DNA of 64,000 nt, taken from assembly GCA_934178345.1 (NCBI GenBank), contig CAKPQG010000008.1, forward strand, positions 1 to 64,000. Reading direction: 5' to 3'. Source of the DNA: an uncultured Dialister sp. (GTDB lineage Bacteria > Bacillota > Negativicutes > Veillonellales > Dialisteraceae). Shown here piece by piece: positions 52,530 to 61,406 of the stretch. Under the pieces are notes generated by a model that saw only the letters and a list, made by a program, of their open reading frames with translations, did no database searches and was not told the origin of the DNA. The number at the start of each line of letters is the position of its first letter. The first letter of the stretch is position 1. The position numbers were made by a program, and so were the translations under genes.

Positions 52530-52922
52530 ATGGTTATTTACGGTGTAGCACTTCTGGCAGGCTGCTATATGGCAGGCAATGTGATCGGCGACGTACTGGG
52601 CGCGCTTCTGGGCGTCAAGGCAAATATCGGCGGCGTCGGCTTCGCGATGCTGTTCCTCATCATCATTTCCGCATGGGCACAGCAGAAAGGCATCATGAAA
52701 GCGCCGGAAGAACAGGGCATCAAATGGTGGTCCGCGATGTATATCCCGGTCGTCGTAGCGATGAGCTCCATCCAGAATGTAGCCGCAGCGCTTTCCGGCG
52801 GTGTGGTGGCCATCCTCGGCGGTCTTCTGGCTGTCGCGATCGGCTTCCTCATGATCCCGGTCCTCTCGGGTAAGAAACAGAAGGAAACTGTGGCAGAAGA
52901 CAGCTTGGCACATAGCAAGTGA
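52530..52922 (+). CDS. madL: Malonate transporter subunit MadL
   Basis: A 130-aa membrane protein with four hydrophobic segments. MVIYGVALLAGCYMAGNVIGDVLGALLGVKANIGGVGFAMLFLII and KWWSAMYIPVVVAMSSIQNVAAALSGG match MadL of Malonomonas rubra. MadL and MadM together import malonate with sodium. ATG 52530 has AAAGGAAG. madM follows after 123 bases that include a few AGTCACC heptamers. Confidence 0.9.
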   Translation: MVIYGVALLAGCYMAGNVIGDVLGALLGVKANIGGVGFAMLFLIIISAWAQQKGIMKAPEEQGIKWWSAMYIPVVVAMSSIQNVAAALSGGVVAILGGLLAVAIGFLMIPVLSGKKQKETVAEDSLAHSK

Positions 52923-53045
52923 GAAGTTGGGAGTAAGGAGCGGATTCCGAATTCCCAGTGACTAGTCACCAGTCACCAGTCACAAAAAATGTATGCAGCA
53001 CGCAAGGGCTTCGTGGTCGCTTAGAAATAAGGAGATAATTTCATC

Positions 53046-53810
53046 ATGGATATCGCAGCAATGATTACCAAACTTTTCGTCAAGAACGGCATGATCTTCG
53101 GCTTCATGCTTCTCGGCGTCATTATGTATGTTTCGTTCAAACTGGGCGCGCTCACCAAGGGACGTGTCCATGGCAGTGCCATCGCTATTTTTCTGGGGCT
53201 TGTCCTCGCATACATCGGCGGTGAAATGACCGGCGGCAGCAAGGGGATCGCAGACGTCCCGCTCTTTGCCGGCATGGGCCTGGTCGGCGGCGCTATGTTC
53301 CGCGACTTCGCTATCGTTTCCACTGCTTTTGGCGCTGATCTTCGCGAAATCAAAAAAGTCGGCTGGAGAGGTGTCGCTTCCCTCTTCGTCGGTGAATTCA
53401 TCTGCCTCGTCGCAGGCATTGCTGTTGCGTATCCGCTCGGTTATACCAGCGTGGTCGATATGGTCACCATCGGTGCAGGCGTTGCGACCTTCGTTGTCGG
53501 ACCTGTCACCGGCGCAGCTCTCGGCGCTTCCTCCGAAGTCATTGCGATCTCTATCGCTGCCGGCGTTGTGAAATCTGTCCTCGTCATGGTTGTCACCCCA
53601 TTCGTGGCCAAACCGCTTGCTATCAATAATCCGCAGTCCGCTATGGCTTTCGGCGGCATCATGGGCACCACCTCCGGCACGGCCGCTGGCATCGCAGCTG
53701 TCAATCCGAAGCTCGTTCCTTACTGCGCCATGACCGCGACCTTCTTCACCGGCCTCGGCTGCCTGCTCTTCCCCTCCGTCTTCTACTTCGCTACAGCGAT
53801 GATTTTCTAA
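53046..53810 (+). CDS. madM: Malonate transporter subunit MadM
   Basis: A 254-aa polytopic subunit of the sodium:malonate symporter. GALTKGRVHGSAIAIFLGLVLAYIGG, FAGMGLVGGAMFRDFAIVSTAFGAD and AFGGIMGTTSGTAAGIAAVNPKLVPYCAMTATFFTGLGCLLFPS are typical. Ribosome site AAGGAG 10 bases upstream. Works with MadL. A 416-bp repeat mosaic separates it from mdcA. Confidence 0.92.
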   Translation: MDIAAMITKLFVKNGMIFGFMLLGVIMYVSFKLGALTKGRVHGSAIAIFLGLVLAYIGGEMTGGSKGIADVPLFAGMGLVGGAMFRDFAIVSTAFGADLREIKKVGWRGVASLFVGEFICLVAGIAVAYPLGYTSVVDMVTIGAGVATFVVGPVTGAALGASSEVIAISIAAGVVKSVLVMVVTPFVAKPLAINNPQSAMAFGGIMGTTSGTAAGIAAVNPKLVPYCAMTATFFTGLGCLLFPSVFYFATAMIF

Positions 53811-54226
53811 AAAGGTTCAGGGATAGCCCATGGGGCGTGCCGCTCTTTGATTGTTTGCGAAAGAGGTTCAGCAGGTTCAATGGGTTCAGAGGGGAGGGCG
53901 GGGGTGGTGCGGCGCCAGATCCTTCGACTCAGTTCTCACTGTTCCGCCTTAACATGATCGAACATCCGACATTTCACTCCGCTCAGGATGACGAAATGCG
54001 CCGCGGAGTATAGATGGTGGCGATGCCAAAAGGTGGCATTTCAGTCACCAGCCCCTAATCCCTAGCTACTAGTCACTAGTCACCAGTCACTAGTCACTAG
54101 TCACTAGCCCCCCTTTCCTCTTACCGCCACTATCTGTTATGATAGGGGAGAAACAATAACAACAAGAATGAAAACCTGTATACTTATTTCTGTAAAAACC
54201 TATTTTTATTGAAAGGAAGTCTATTC
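53811..54226. repeat. Repeat mosaic between madM and mdcA
   Basis: GGTTCAG; ATAGCCCATGGGGCGTGCCG; GGTTCAGCAGGTTCAATGGGTTC; reverse copy of AGATCCTTCGACTCAG...CGCTCAGGATGACGAAATGC (53918-54000); GCCGCGGAGTATAGAT; CTAATCC and AGTCACT heptamers to 54115. The last 110 bases are unique and hold TTATGATAGGGGAG-type promoter sequence. Confidence 0.8.
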
Positions 54227-55900
54227 ATGTTAGAAATCAAACCATGCAATAAGAACTGGCACACTAGAGGAGACGACACCGCTGCCCGCATTGCAGCAGC
54301 CGCTCCGTATGCAGATGGCAAAATCGTTGACGCAGCCAATACCGTCAAAGTCCTCGAAGCGGTGCTCCGCCCGGGCGATAAAGTCAATATCGAAGGCGAC
54401 AACCAGAAACAGGCTGATTTCCTCGCCAAAGAACTCTGCAAAGTGGATCCGTCCAAAGTGCATGATCTCCATATGATCCAGTCCACCCTCTCCATTCCGG
54501 AACATCTGGATGTTTTTGATAAAGGCATCGCCAGAAAGCTCGACTTCGCATATGCTGGCAGCCAGGGCAAGCGTCTGGCACAGATGGTACAGAATGACGG
54601 TGTCGAACTCGGCGCTATCCATACCTACCTCGAAATGTACTCCCGCTACTTCATCGACCTCGTACCGAGAGTTTCCCTCGTCTGCGCTGATGCTGCGGAT
54701 GCAGCCGGCAACATTTACACCGGCTTCTCCACCGAAGACACCCCGGCAATCGTCGAAGCGACGAAATTCAACCAGGGCATCGTCATTTTCCAGGTCAACA
54801 AGATCGTTGACAAGCTCCCGCGTGTCGACATCCCGGCTGACTGGGTAGACTTCGTCATCGAAAGCCCGACCCCATACATGCTGAACCCTCTCTTCACCAG
54901 AGATCCGGCAAAGATCCAGAATGAAAGAATCCTGAAAGCTATGATGGCGATCCGCGGCATTTACGAAGAATACGGTGTCAAAGTCCTGAACCACGGCGTC
55001 GGCTTCGATACGGCAGCTGTCGAACTCCTGCTCCCGACCTTCGGCGAATCTCTGGGACTGCGCGGCAAGATCTGCACCCACTGGGTACTGAATCCGCATC
55101 CGACCCTGATCCCTGCTATCGAAACAGGCTGGGCACAGGCCATCTACTCCTTCGGCTCTGAAGTCGGCATGGAAGAATACATCAAAGCCAGAAGCGACGT
55201 CTTCGCTGTCGGCCCGGATGGCACCATGCGCTCGAACCGCGCCTTCTGCCAGGCTGCCGGTCACTATGCGGCTGACATGTTCATCGGTTCCACCATGCAG
55301 ATCGACCGCTTCGGCAACTCTTCCACCGCGACCAAGAACAATGTCGCAGGCTTCGGCGGCGCTCCGAACATGGGCTGCGATGCCAAAGGCCGCCGTCATG
55401 TCACCCCGGCATGGAAGAAGGCGGGCGAAGAAGTGGCGAACCGCTACGAACTCATGGGCGACCGCAACCGCGGCAAGAAACTTGTCGTCCAGATGATCAC
55501 GACCGTTTCCGAAAAAGGCTTCCCGGGCTTCGTCGACCAGCTCGATGCTGTCGCTCTGAAGAAGAATGCAAACCTTGATCTCGAACCGATCATGATTTAC
55601 TCCGATGACCTCACCCACATCGTTTCCGAAGTCGGCATCGCTTACCTCCACAAGTGCCACAACATGGAAGAACGCATGAATGCGATCCGTGCTGTCGCAG
55701 GCAAGACGGAAGTCGGCAAGCTCGAAGATCCGGAAATCACCAAGAAACTCAGAAAAGAAGGCATCGTTAAGCTGCCGGAAGACTTCGGCATCGATCCTTC
55801 TCAGGCAACCCGCGAACTCCTCGCTGCCAAGAATATGAAAGACCTCGTGGACTGGTCCGGCGGACTTTACAACCCACCGGCTAAGTTCAGAAACTGGTAA
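54227..55900 (+). CDS. mdcA: Malonate decarboxylase alpha subunit (acetyl-S-ACP:malonate ACP transferase)
   Basis: A 557-aa CoA-transferase-like enzyme. In malonate decarboxylase it swaps acetyl for malonyl on the ACP subunit. Seen: NWHTRGDDTAARI, VLRPGDKVNIEGDNQKQADFLAK, MIQSTLSIPEHLDVFDKGIA, AGSQGKRLAQM, ADAADAAGNIYTGFSTEDTPAIVEAT, GFGGAPNMGCDAKGRRHVTPAWKKAG. ATG 54227 has AAAGGAAG. Codon use is strongly biased, suggesting high expression. A terminator follows at once, so the remaining subunits (ACP, decarboxylase, ACP-maturation genes) are not here. Confidence 0.9.
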   Translation: MLEIKPCNKNWHTRGDDTAARIAAAAPYADGKIVDAANTVKVLEAVLRPGDKVNIEGDNQKQADFLAKELCKVDPSKVHDLHMIQSTLSIPEHLDVFDKGIARKLDFAYAGSQGKRLAQMVQNDGVELGAIHTYLEMYSRYFIDLVPRVSLVCADAADAAGNIYTGFSTEDTPAIVEATKFNQGIVIFQVNKIVDKLPRVDIPADWVDFVIESPTPYMLNPLFTRDPAKIQNERILKAMMAIRGIYEEYGVKVLNHGVGFDTAAVELLLPTFGESLGLRGKICTHWVLNPHPTLIPAIETGWAQAIYSFGSEVGMEEYIKARSDVFAVGPDGTMRSNRAFCQAAGHYAADMFIGSTMQIDRFGNSSTATKNNVAGFGGAPNMGCDAKGRRHVTPAWKKAGEEVANRYELMGDRNRGKKLVVQMITTVSEKGFPGFVDQLDAVALKKNANLDLEPIMIYSDDLTHIVSEVGIAYLHKCHNMEERMNAIRAVAGKTEVGKLEDPEITKKLRKEGIVKLPEDFGIDPSQATRELLAAKNMKDLVDWSGGLYNPPAKFRNW

Positions 55901-55925
55901 TGATGATATAGCATTTATCGCACTT

Positions 55926-55959
55926 AAAAACCGTCAGGCGCAGAGCCTGACGGTTTTTT
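55926..55959 (+). terminator. Terminator after mdcA
   Basis: AAAAACCGTCAGGC-GCAGA-GCCTGACGGTTTTTT. Confidence 0.92.
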
Positions 55960-56445
55960 ATTGGGCAGTCAGCCGATGGGGAAAGAGAAAAATTAGAAAT
56001 GAGAAATGAGAAATGGTGGTGCGGCGCACAAAATAATGAAGCGCCGCGGAATATAAATAGGGGCGATGCCCGAGCTCTGTCTTTTCCCTCCTTCCTTTGG
56101 AAGGAGGTGCCCCGGAGGGGCGGAGGTTGGCTTGGGACTTTTTTCTCCCTCGGAGCCCCTATCTCGCTTCGCTCGAAATGGCGTCTCACTGGATTTTAGC
56201 GTCGCTTTGCTCCTAAAAATTCAGTTCGCTTGCACATGCTCTTCGGGCGTTCCCCTTCCAGAGGAAGGGGATAGATGAATCTCGGCTTCTGCTTTCAAAC
56301 TTCGGAATTAGTCCCTTGGACGTTCCGTCCCTTGATTGTGTATGTCTGAAGTCTGATGTCTGATGTCTCCCAGTCTCTTAGTCTAATCCCTAATCCCTAA
56401 TCCCTAGCTACTAGTCCCCAGTCCCCAGTCACTAGTCACCAGTCC
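55960..56445. repeat. Repeat mosaic between mdcA and the FIST-GGDEF gene
   Basis: GAGAAAT heptamers; CGGCGCACAAAATAATGAAGCGCCGCGGAATATAAAT; GGGCGATGCCCG; a distinct hairpin-rich element (56095-56265) with TCCTTTGGAAGGA, GTGCCCCGGAGGGGC, CTTCGCTCGAAATGGCG and CCCCTTCCAGAGGAAGGGG; GTCTGAA/GTCTGAT heptamers; CCCTAAT and AGTCACC units to the minus-strand stop. Confidence 0.8.
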
Positions 56446-58221
56446 CTAATCATGCATGGTCACAGCCTTTGTCGTTCCATTGGCATCGAAGATGGTGATG
56501 CGGTTCTTTCCGTTTTCCTTAGAGGTATAGAGTGCGTTATCGACCCTTTTGTAGAAGCTCTGCTCGAGCTCGCCTTGGCGGGCGATGGTGACACCGAAGC
56601 TGGCGCTGACGGGGAAATCGTCAGGGAGGATATGGGCATGGAAAAGGTCATCCTTCATGCGGATGGAGAGCGTCTCAGCCGTTTCCAGTGTGGCACCGGG
56701 AAGGATGATGAGGAATTCATCGCCGCCCCAGCGGCCGGCGTAGCCTCTGCCGACGGTGTGCTTCTTCATGATGTCGGATAAGGTGCGGATGACGGCGTCG
56801 CCGATGGCGTGGCCATAGGTATCATTGATCTCTTTGAAATGATCGAGGTCGATCATGATGGCAGAGAGCGGCATCCCGATGTCTGCATTGTTTTTGATGC
56901 ATTGGTCGAGGTATTTTTCCATCGCACCGCGGTTGAAAAGGTCGGAAAGGCTGTCGTGGGTCGCGGCGAATTGGAGGGCGTCCTGCGTCGCTTCGAGCTC
57001 TTTCATGGTGGTGCTGACAAAGGCAGCCATCTGAAGAAGGTGGGTCATGTGCTGCGTCAGGTGGACGGGGTTGTAGGTGACGTCCTTCCGATGGGGCTCT
57101 TTGGCTTCACGGAAGACGGCAACATTTCCCGTCAGATGGGCAGCGACGAGGCGCTGCCCTGCGCGGTATATTTCTCCGTGGGCATAGATGCCAAAAGAAG
57201 GGGTGACATGGTTGTAATTCGCAAGGACGTCGCCCAAATTCTTATTGAGAAACTGGTAGCGCGCAGCGCAGGAGAGGATGTGCGCGCTTTCTCCGCCGAA
57301 AGCGTGCATATGTTCCCAGATCTTCTTCGTTTCAGAGAGCATCAGCTCCGGATCGCCGTAGGAGAGGCGCAGCTCTGTGCCGACGGCGCAGCGAATGTTG
57401 AAAAGGATGCCGCCATCGAGCGTGCGCCCCTGCGGCAGGTGCGCGTGGTCGTAGCCGTCGTACTGTTGGATAAGAGGGAAGGGGAGCGACTGCTCCTGAA
57501 AATCCGGGGTGTGGATGTATTTATCGTAGTAATAGACGGCAGGCTTATGGTCGAGCTCTTTGATGATCATGGGGCCGTCCATCGCGGTCACGGTGAGCGG
57601 ACGGGAAAGCGGGCGGAAGCCCAGGACGTGGTTAAGCATGATGGAGATCTCGCCTGTATAGACGCGAAGAATCAGCCCGGCAGTTGAGATGTATTTCTTG
57701 GAAAAGACATAGGTATGATCCGGCCATGTCTGGGAGTCTGCGAGCGCGCCCCAGACGGGGAGCGTCGTCGGCAGCTCGCGCGTCAGTACGTTCAGGAAAG
57801 GCGTAAAGTCAGAGAAACGGTCATCGCTCTGAGAGGCCAGGATCTCGATGCCGCAGAGGGGCTCAGAAATCTTAGCGATTTCGCTCATCACTGCACATCC
57901 GACGGCCTCTTCCTTCCCTGGTGCATGGTCGAAGCAGATCGTATGGACGTATGTCTTTTCGAAGACTTCGAAGAGGACGATGATCTTTCCGGTATGGTTC
58001 ACGCCCTGTTCGATGCATACGCTGCTCGTCATCCCTGAAATCTCCGCTTCTGGAAAGGATAGAGACAGCGCATCCACCATCTTCTGAAGTCCTTCCGCTT
58101 TTGTGTAGGAGGTGAAAATAGAAATCAGAAGAGAGCTCCCTTTCACGCCGAGGGAACGAAAGGCGCTGATGACGCCTTCGAGCTCGGAGGGCTTGGAAAT
58201 GGTATACGAGTACGGTTTCAT
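56446..58221 (-). CDS. FIST-domain sensor diguanylate cyclase, copy 1
   Basis: A 591-aa protein: FIST N domain (about 30-215), FIST C domain (about 215-380), a linker helix and a C-terminal GGDEF domain. Catalytic GGDEF is intact at residues 499-503 (GRWGGDEFLIILPG), so it should make c-di-GMP. FIST domains are input domains thought to bind small ligands. The inhibitory RxxD I-site five residues before GGDEF is absent (VGRGYAGRW). No signal peptide, so sensing is cytoplasmic. Paralogue of the next gene. Ends ...MHD with TAG in GATTAGGGACTGG. Confidence 0.9.
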   Translation of the reverse strand: MKPYSYTISKPSELEGVISAFRSLGVKGSSLLISIFTSYTKAEGLQKMVDALSLSFPEAEISGMTSSVCIEQGVNHTGKIIVLFEVFEKTYVHTICFDHAPGKEEAVGCAVMSEIAKISEPLCGIEILASQSDDRFSDFTPFLNVLTRELPTTLPVWGALADSQTWPDHTYVFSKKYISTAGLILRVYTGEISIMLNHVLGFRPLSRPLTVTAMDGPMIIKELDHKPAVYYYDKYIHTPDFQEQSLPFPLIQQYDGYDHAHLPQGRTLDGGILFNIRCAVGTELRLSYGDPELMLSETKKIWEHMHAFGGESAHILSCAARYQFLNKNLGDVLANYNHVTPSFGIYAHGEIYRAGQRLVAAHLTGNVAVFREAKEPHRKDVTYNPVHLTQHMTHLLQMAAFVSTTMKELEATQDALQFAATHDSLSDLFNRGAMEKYLDQCIKNNADIGMPLSAIMIDLDHFKEINDTYGHAIGDAVIRTLSDIMKKHTVGRGYAGRWGGDEFLIILPGATLETAETLSIRMKDDLFHAHILPDDFPVSASFGVTIARQGELEQSFYKRVDNALYTSKENGKNRITIFDANGTTKAVTMHD

Positions 58222-58390
58222 AAGGAGTTCCTTCCTTTCGGGGAAATTGGGAAATTAGGGTTCAGGGTTCAGGGTTCGGGGTTCAGGTTTCAGGGTTCGG
58301 GGTTCGGGGTTGTGGTGGCGGCTTCGCCGCGAATATATATGGGGCGATGCCCGAAGGTCTCTTGATAGAAGGTTTTCCTCGTATCGTCAG
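58222..58390. repeat. GGTTCAGGGTTCGGG array and modules
   Basis: GGTTCAG/GGTTCGG heptamers directly upstream of the FIST-GGDEF gene, GGTGGCGGCTTCGCCGC, ATATATGGGGCGATGCCCG, AAGGTCTCTTGATAG, CCTCGTATCGTCAG. Confidence 0.8.
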
Positions 58391-58653
58391 CCTTCCCCTT
58401 GAGGTAATGCTATTAAGTTAAGCGGCAAATCATTCTTGGCTCCCCATCGGGGGAGCTGCCCGAAGGGCTGAGGGGGCTACGTAGCGGTATTGCATGAAAG
58501 TGTTGGAATATCGATAGCATCGGACTATTCAACATAGCACGCTATACCGCTAGCATGCCCCTATTGCCTTCGGCACTTCCCCCGAAGGGGGAAGCAAGTC
58601 GTTACGGCGCTAACAATTTCCTTAACTTAATAGCCTTCCCCTCGAGGGGAAGG
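58391..58653. mobile_element. Palindrome-ended element, copy 2 (core inverted relative to flanks)
   Basis: Core 58403-58633 begins GGTAATGCTATTAAGTTAAG and ends CTTAACTTAATAG (right end lacks CATTACC and passes into CCTTCCCCTCGAGGGGAAGG). It is nearly identical to 24071-24307 on the same strand. Its left flank (CGATGCCCGAAGGTCTCTTGAT...CGTATCGTCAG) is the reverse complement of the right flank of copy 1, and its right flank (GGCGGATAGGGCAC...GGAAAGCGGAGAGGT) the reverse complement of the left flank of copy 1. Confidence 0.88.
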
Positions 58654-58890
58654 TGCCCCGAAGGGGCGGATAGGGCACAGGCGGGATGAAAGACAGATGG
58701 GGAAAGCGGAGAGGTGCGCGGCACATGGGGGAAGCGTCGGTTCCTCGCCGCGAATGACAAAGATTTCTCGCTTCGCTCGAAATGACGATGCGGGGGAATC
58801 TGATGTCTCCCAGTCACAAGTCACAAGTCACAAGTCACAAGTCACAAGTCACAAGTCACAAGTCACTAGTCACTAGTCCCCAGTCACAAG
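58654..58890. repeat. Flanking module and AAGTCAC heptamer array
   Basis: TGCCCCGAAGGGGCGGATAGG, reverse copy of the CGTATCGTCATTTCGAGCGAAGCGAGAAATC module, then about eight exact AAGTCAC heptamers and more CACTAGT/CCCCAGT units to the stop of the minus-strand gene. Confidence 0.85.
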
Positions 58891-60657
58891 TCACAAGTCC
58901 CGCGTCACTTCTTTCACCTGATGCCCGGCATCGAGGAGGATGATGCGGTTTCTGCCGCCCTCTTTGGCGAGGTAGAGGGCATCGTCCATGCGTTTGTAGA
59001 AGGTTTGCTCCGTCTCATCCGGCGAGGCAGTGGTGCAGCCGATGCTGGCGGTGAGGAAGGAGTGGTCGGGGAGCTGGATCGTCTGGAAGGCTTGCTGCAG
59101 ACGGCTCGCTACGATGCGCGCGTTCGCGAGTGTGGTGCCGGGGAGAATGATGACGAATTCGTCTCCGCCCCAGCGTCCGGCAAAGTCGGTCGGGCGTATC
59201 ATGCGTTTCATGATGGCTGCGACTTCGCGGATCACTTCATCCCCTTTATTGTGACCGAAGGTATCATTGATATGCTTGAAGGTATCGAGGTCGATCATGA
59301 GCGCGGAGAAGGCGAGCTGACGCGCACTGGCATCTTCATGGCAGCGGCAGAGCATTTTTTCGATCGAGCCACGATTGAGGAGGCCAGTGAAGCTGTCATG
59401 GCTGGCAGCGAAGGAGAGTTGTTTTTGCGTCTCTGCCAGTTCTTTCGTCGTTTCCGTGATGAAGGTCGCGAGCCGCTGGACTGTAGAGAGCGCTTCCCCA
59501 AGGACGACAGGGGCATGACGCTTTTTCAGCGTATTCACGAGGGAAGCCTCGCCTTCGCGGAAACAGACGGAGATGAGGGTCATATTGGTTGTCTGGGTTT
59601 TCCCCTCGATGCGGATGAGCTCGCCATTCACATAGCCGCCGGGCGCGACGCAGAAGTCGCCGTAGGCAGACAGGATCTGATTGACATCCTCTTTCAGAAA
59701 GTAACGGCGTGTGACACAGGAGATGAGGAGCATTCCTTCGGGGGCAAAGCGCTCGATATGGCCAAGTGCTTCGCGGCTGGAGAGGATGACCTGGTCGGGA
59801 TCGCCGTAAGCCATCTGCACCTGATCGCCGATATGGCTGAAGACATTCGTCTGGAGCGCGCCGTCGCTTCGCGTGTCCAAAGGCAGAACGGAGAGCTGGA
59901 CATGGTCCGCAGTTCTGACGAGCGGAAAGAGCAACTCACTTTTTCTAAAGTCCGTGCTGTGGAGATATTTCTGATAGAAATAGGCCGCAGGCTCGTGGTC
60001 GAGTGATCGGATGACGAGCGGACCGTCCATCGCGGTGATGGTCAGGGTGCGTCCGAGGGGCTGCCAGCCCATGACGCTCTGCGTCATGACTTTTACGCCG
60101 CCAGAAAAGGTGATGAGAAGGATGCCGCGTGAAAGAATCGCGGTCTTGGTAAAGACGTAGATGCCCTCTTCATTCCGGTAGGTATGGGCATAGCCGCCGC
60201 AGATAGGAATGTCCTTCGAGAGCTTATCGAGCGCTGCCAGGAAGGGCTCGAAATCGTAGTATTGCTGCGTCAGGAAAAGAAGCACGGCCGAGAGGTCCTT
60301 TTCTTTTTGGCAGTTGGCGAGTGCCCTTTCGCCGAGGGCTGACATAGACTCTTTGGAAAAGTCATAAATGGCGGCGTGTACGTCGCTCTTTTCGAAGAAC
60401 TGGATGGTGACGATGGTCTGCCGGAGATGCATGCGGCCATTCTCGATGCCGCCGGCGGTCGTCATGCCGGCGATCTCTGCCTCAGGAAAGGCATCACAAA
60501 AGAGCCGGGTCATCTCGCGGATCGTTTCCGGCTTATTCCAGTGCGTGTATATGGAAATCAAAATATGATGCTTCCTCGGGATATAGGAGGTGGCAAAAAA
60601 ATGGATGCAGTTTTCTATGTCACCGAGGGAGCGGAGACGATAGGACTTTTGGATCAT
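58891..60657 (-). CDS. FIST-domain sensor diguanylate cyclase, copy 2
   Basis: A 588-aa paralogue of the gene at 56446, with the same FIST N - FIST C - GGDEF order. The GGDEF motif is at 497-501 (GRWGGDEFVIILPG). Unlike copy 1 it keeps the inhibitory I-site RxxD (IRPTDFAGRW), so c-di-GMP feedback should act on it. Shared FIST segments include VMGWQPLGRTLTITAMDGPLVIRSLDHEPAAYFYQKYLH, matching copy 1 VLGFRPLSRPLTVTAMDGPMIIKELDHKPAVYYYDKYIH. It ends R-D-L-stop inside GGGACTTGTGAC repeat sequence. AAAGG lies upstream of the ATG. Confidence 0.9.
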   Translation of the reverse strand: MIQKSYRLRSLGDIENCIHFFATSYIPRKHHILISIYTHWNKPETIREMTRLFCDAFPEAEIAGMTTAGGIENGRMHLRQTIVTIQFFEKSDVHAAIYDFSKESMSALGERALANCQKEKDLSAVLLFLTQQYYDFEPFLAALDKLSKDIPICGGYAHTYRNEEGIYVFTKTAILSRGILLITFSGGVKVMTQSVMGWQPLGRTLTITAMDGPLVIRSLDHEPAAYFYQKYLHSTDFRKSELLFPLVRTADHVQLSVLPLDTRSDGALQTNVFSHIGDQVQMAYGDPDQVILSSREALGHIERFAPEGMLLISCVTRRYFLKEDVNQILSAYGDFCVAPGGYVNGELIRIEGKTQTTNMTLISVCFREGEASLVNTLKKRHAPVVLGEALSTVQRLATFITETTKELAETQKQLSFAASHDSFTGLLNRGSIEKMLCRCHEDASARQLAFSALMIDLDTFKHINDTFGHNKGDEVIREVAAIMKRMIRPTDFAGRWGGDEFVIILPGTTLANARIVASRLQQAFQTIQLPDHSFLTASIGCTTASPDETEQTFYKRMDDALYLAKEGGRNRIILLDAGHQVKEVTRDL

Positions 60658-60708
60658 GAATCATCGAACCTTTCTAAGAGAACCTCCGCGCATTCATTGT
60701 AGAGGCTC

Positions 60709-60774
60709 CTAAGGAAATACTGATTTCAGAAAGCAAATTCACGAGGCATGTTTTCTAAAGAGTCAGTGTTTCCG
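60709..60774. repeat. Palindromic repeat copy 6 (diverged)
   Basis: AAGGAAATACTGATTTCAGAAAGC and an imperfect inverse ending GTCAGTGTTTCC. Confidence 0.65.
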
Positions 60775-61080
60775 ATGGAGAAGCGGGAATCCGTCCCTTT
60801 TCGTTTTGCGGTACACCGCCCACCCATCAAAAGGTGAAATTTTCGGGGGGGTAAACAGTTGTTTGTGATACGCATACGGTCTAAAAGAGGAACCTCAGTT
60901 GCGCTCGGGGAGCATTTCTTATAAGCTCTTATGAATCCTAAACGGCGAACGCCAAATCCTAAAGTCCCAATTTATACTTTGTTTATATAATGCATGATAT
61001 CACTCTTTTTTCTGTCTGTAAATAGGTCATATATAGAAATATAGAAAATAATTAAACTGGCTTGTGGTCGAAAGTATAAA
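60775..61080. other. Unexplained unique AT-rich region
   Basis: No open frame of note. Features: a G-run (TTTTCGGGGGGGTAAAC), GAGGAACCTC, CTTATAAGCTCTTATG, GGCGAACGCC, and TTTGTTTATATAATGC. It could hold a small RNA or divergent promoters, but I cannot assign one. Confidence 0.35.
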
Positions 61081-61406
61081 GGAGAGAGCAGTGACTAGTG
61101 ACTGGAAGATGTTAGACAACAGACATCTGACATCTGAAGTCTAAAGCCTTCAAGTCTCTTAGCCTCAAGCGGGTATCACCCTATGTATACTCCGCGGCGC
61201 TTCCTCATTTGATGCGCCGCACCTTCATTCCTAACTCCTAACTTGATTCGAAAATCGAACTAAATGCCAGTTGTTTAGAAAACGCAATACAAGTCACAAG
61301 TCACTAGTCACTAGTCACTGTTCACCCGTCTAGTCATTCCATGGCCCCTGTGATATGATAGAGAAAATTTTTTACTATGAAGACCAATGATAAAGGAGGA
61401 TCTCAG
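61081..61406. repeat. Repeat mosaic before the zinc-ribbon gene
   Basis: GTGACTG, CATCTGA and GTCTAAAG heptamer-like units, CCTCAAGCGGGTATC, CTCCGCGGCGCTTC...ATGCGCCGCACC, CTCCTAA, GCCAGTTGTTTAGAAAACGC (inverse of a module near 9130) and AGTCACT heptamers. Confidence 0.78.
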
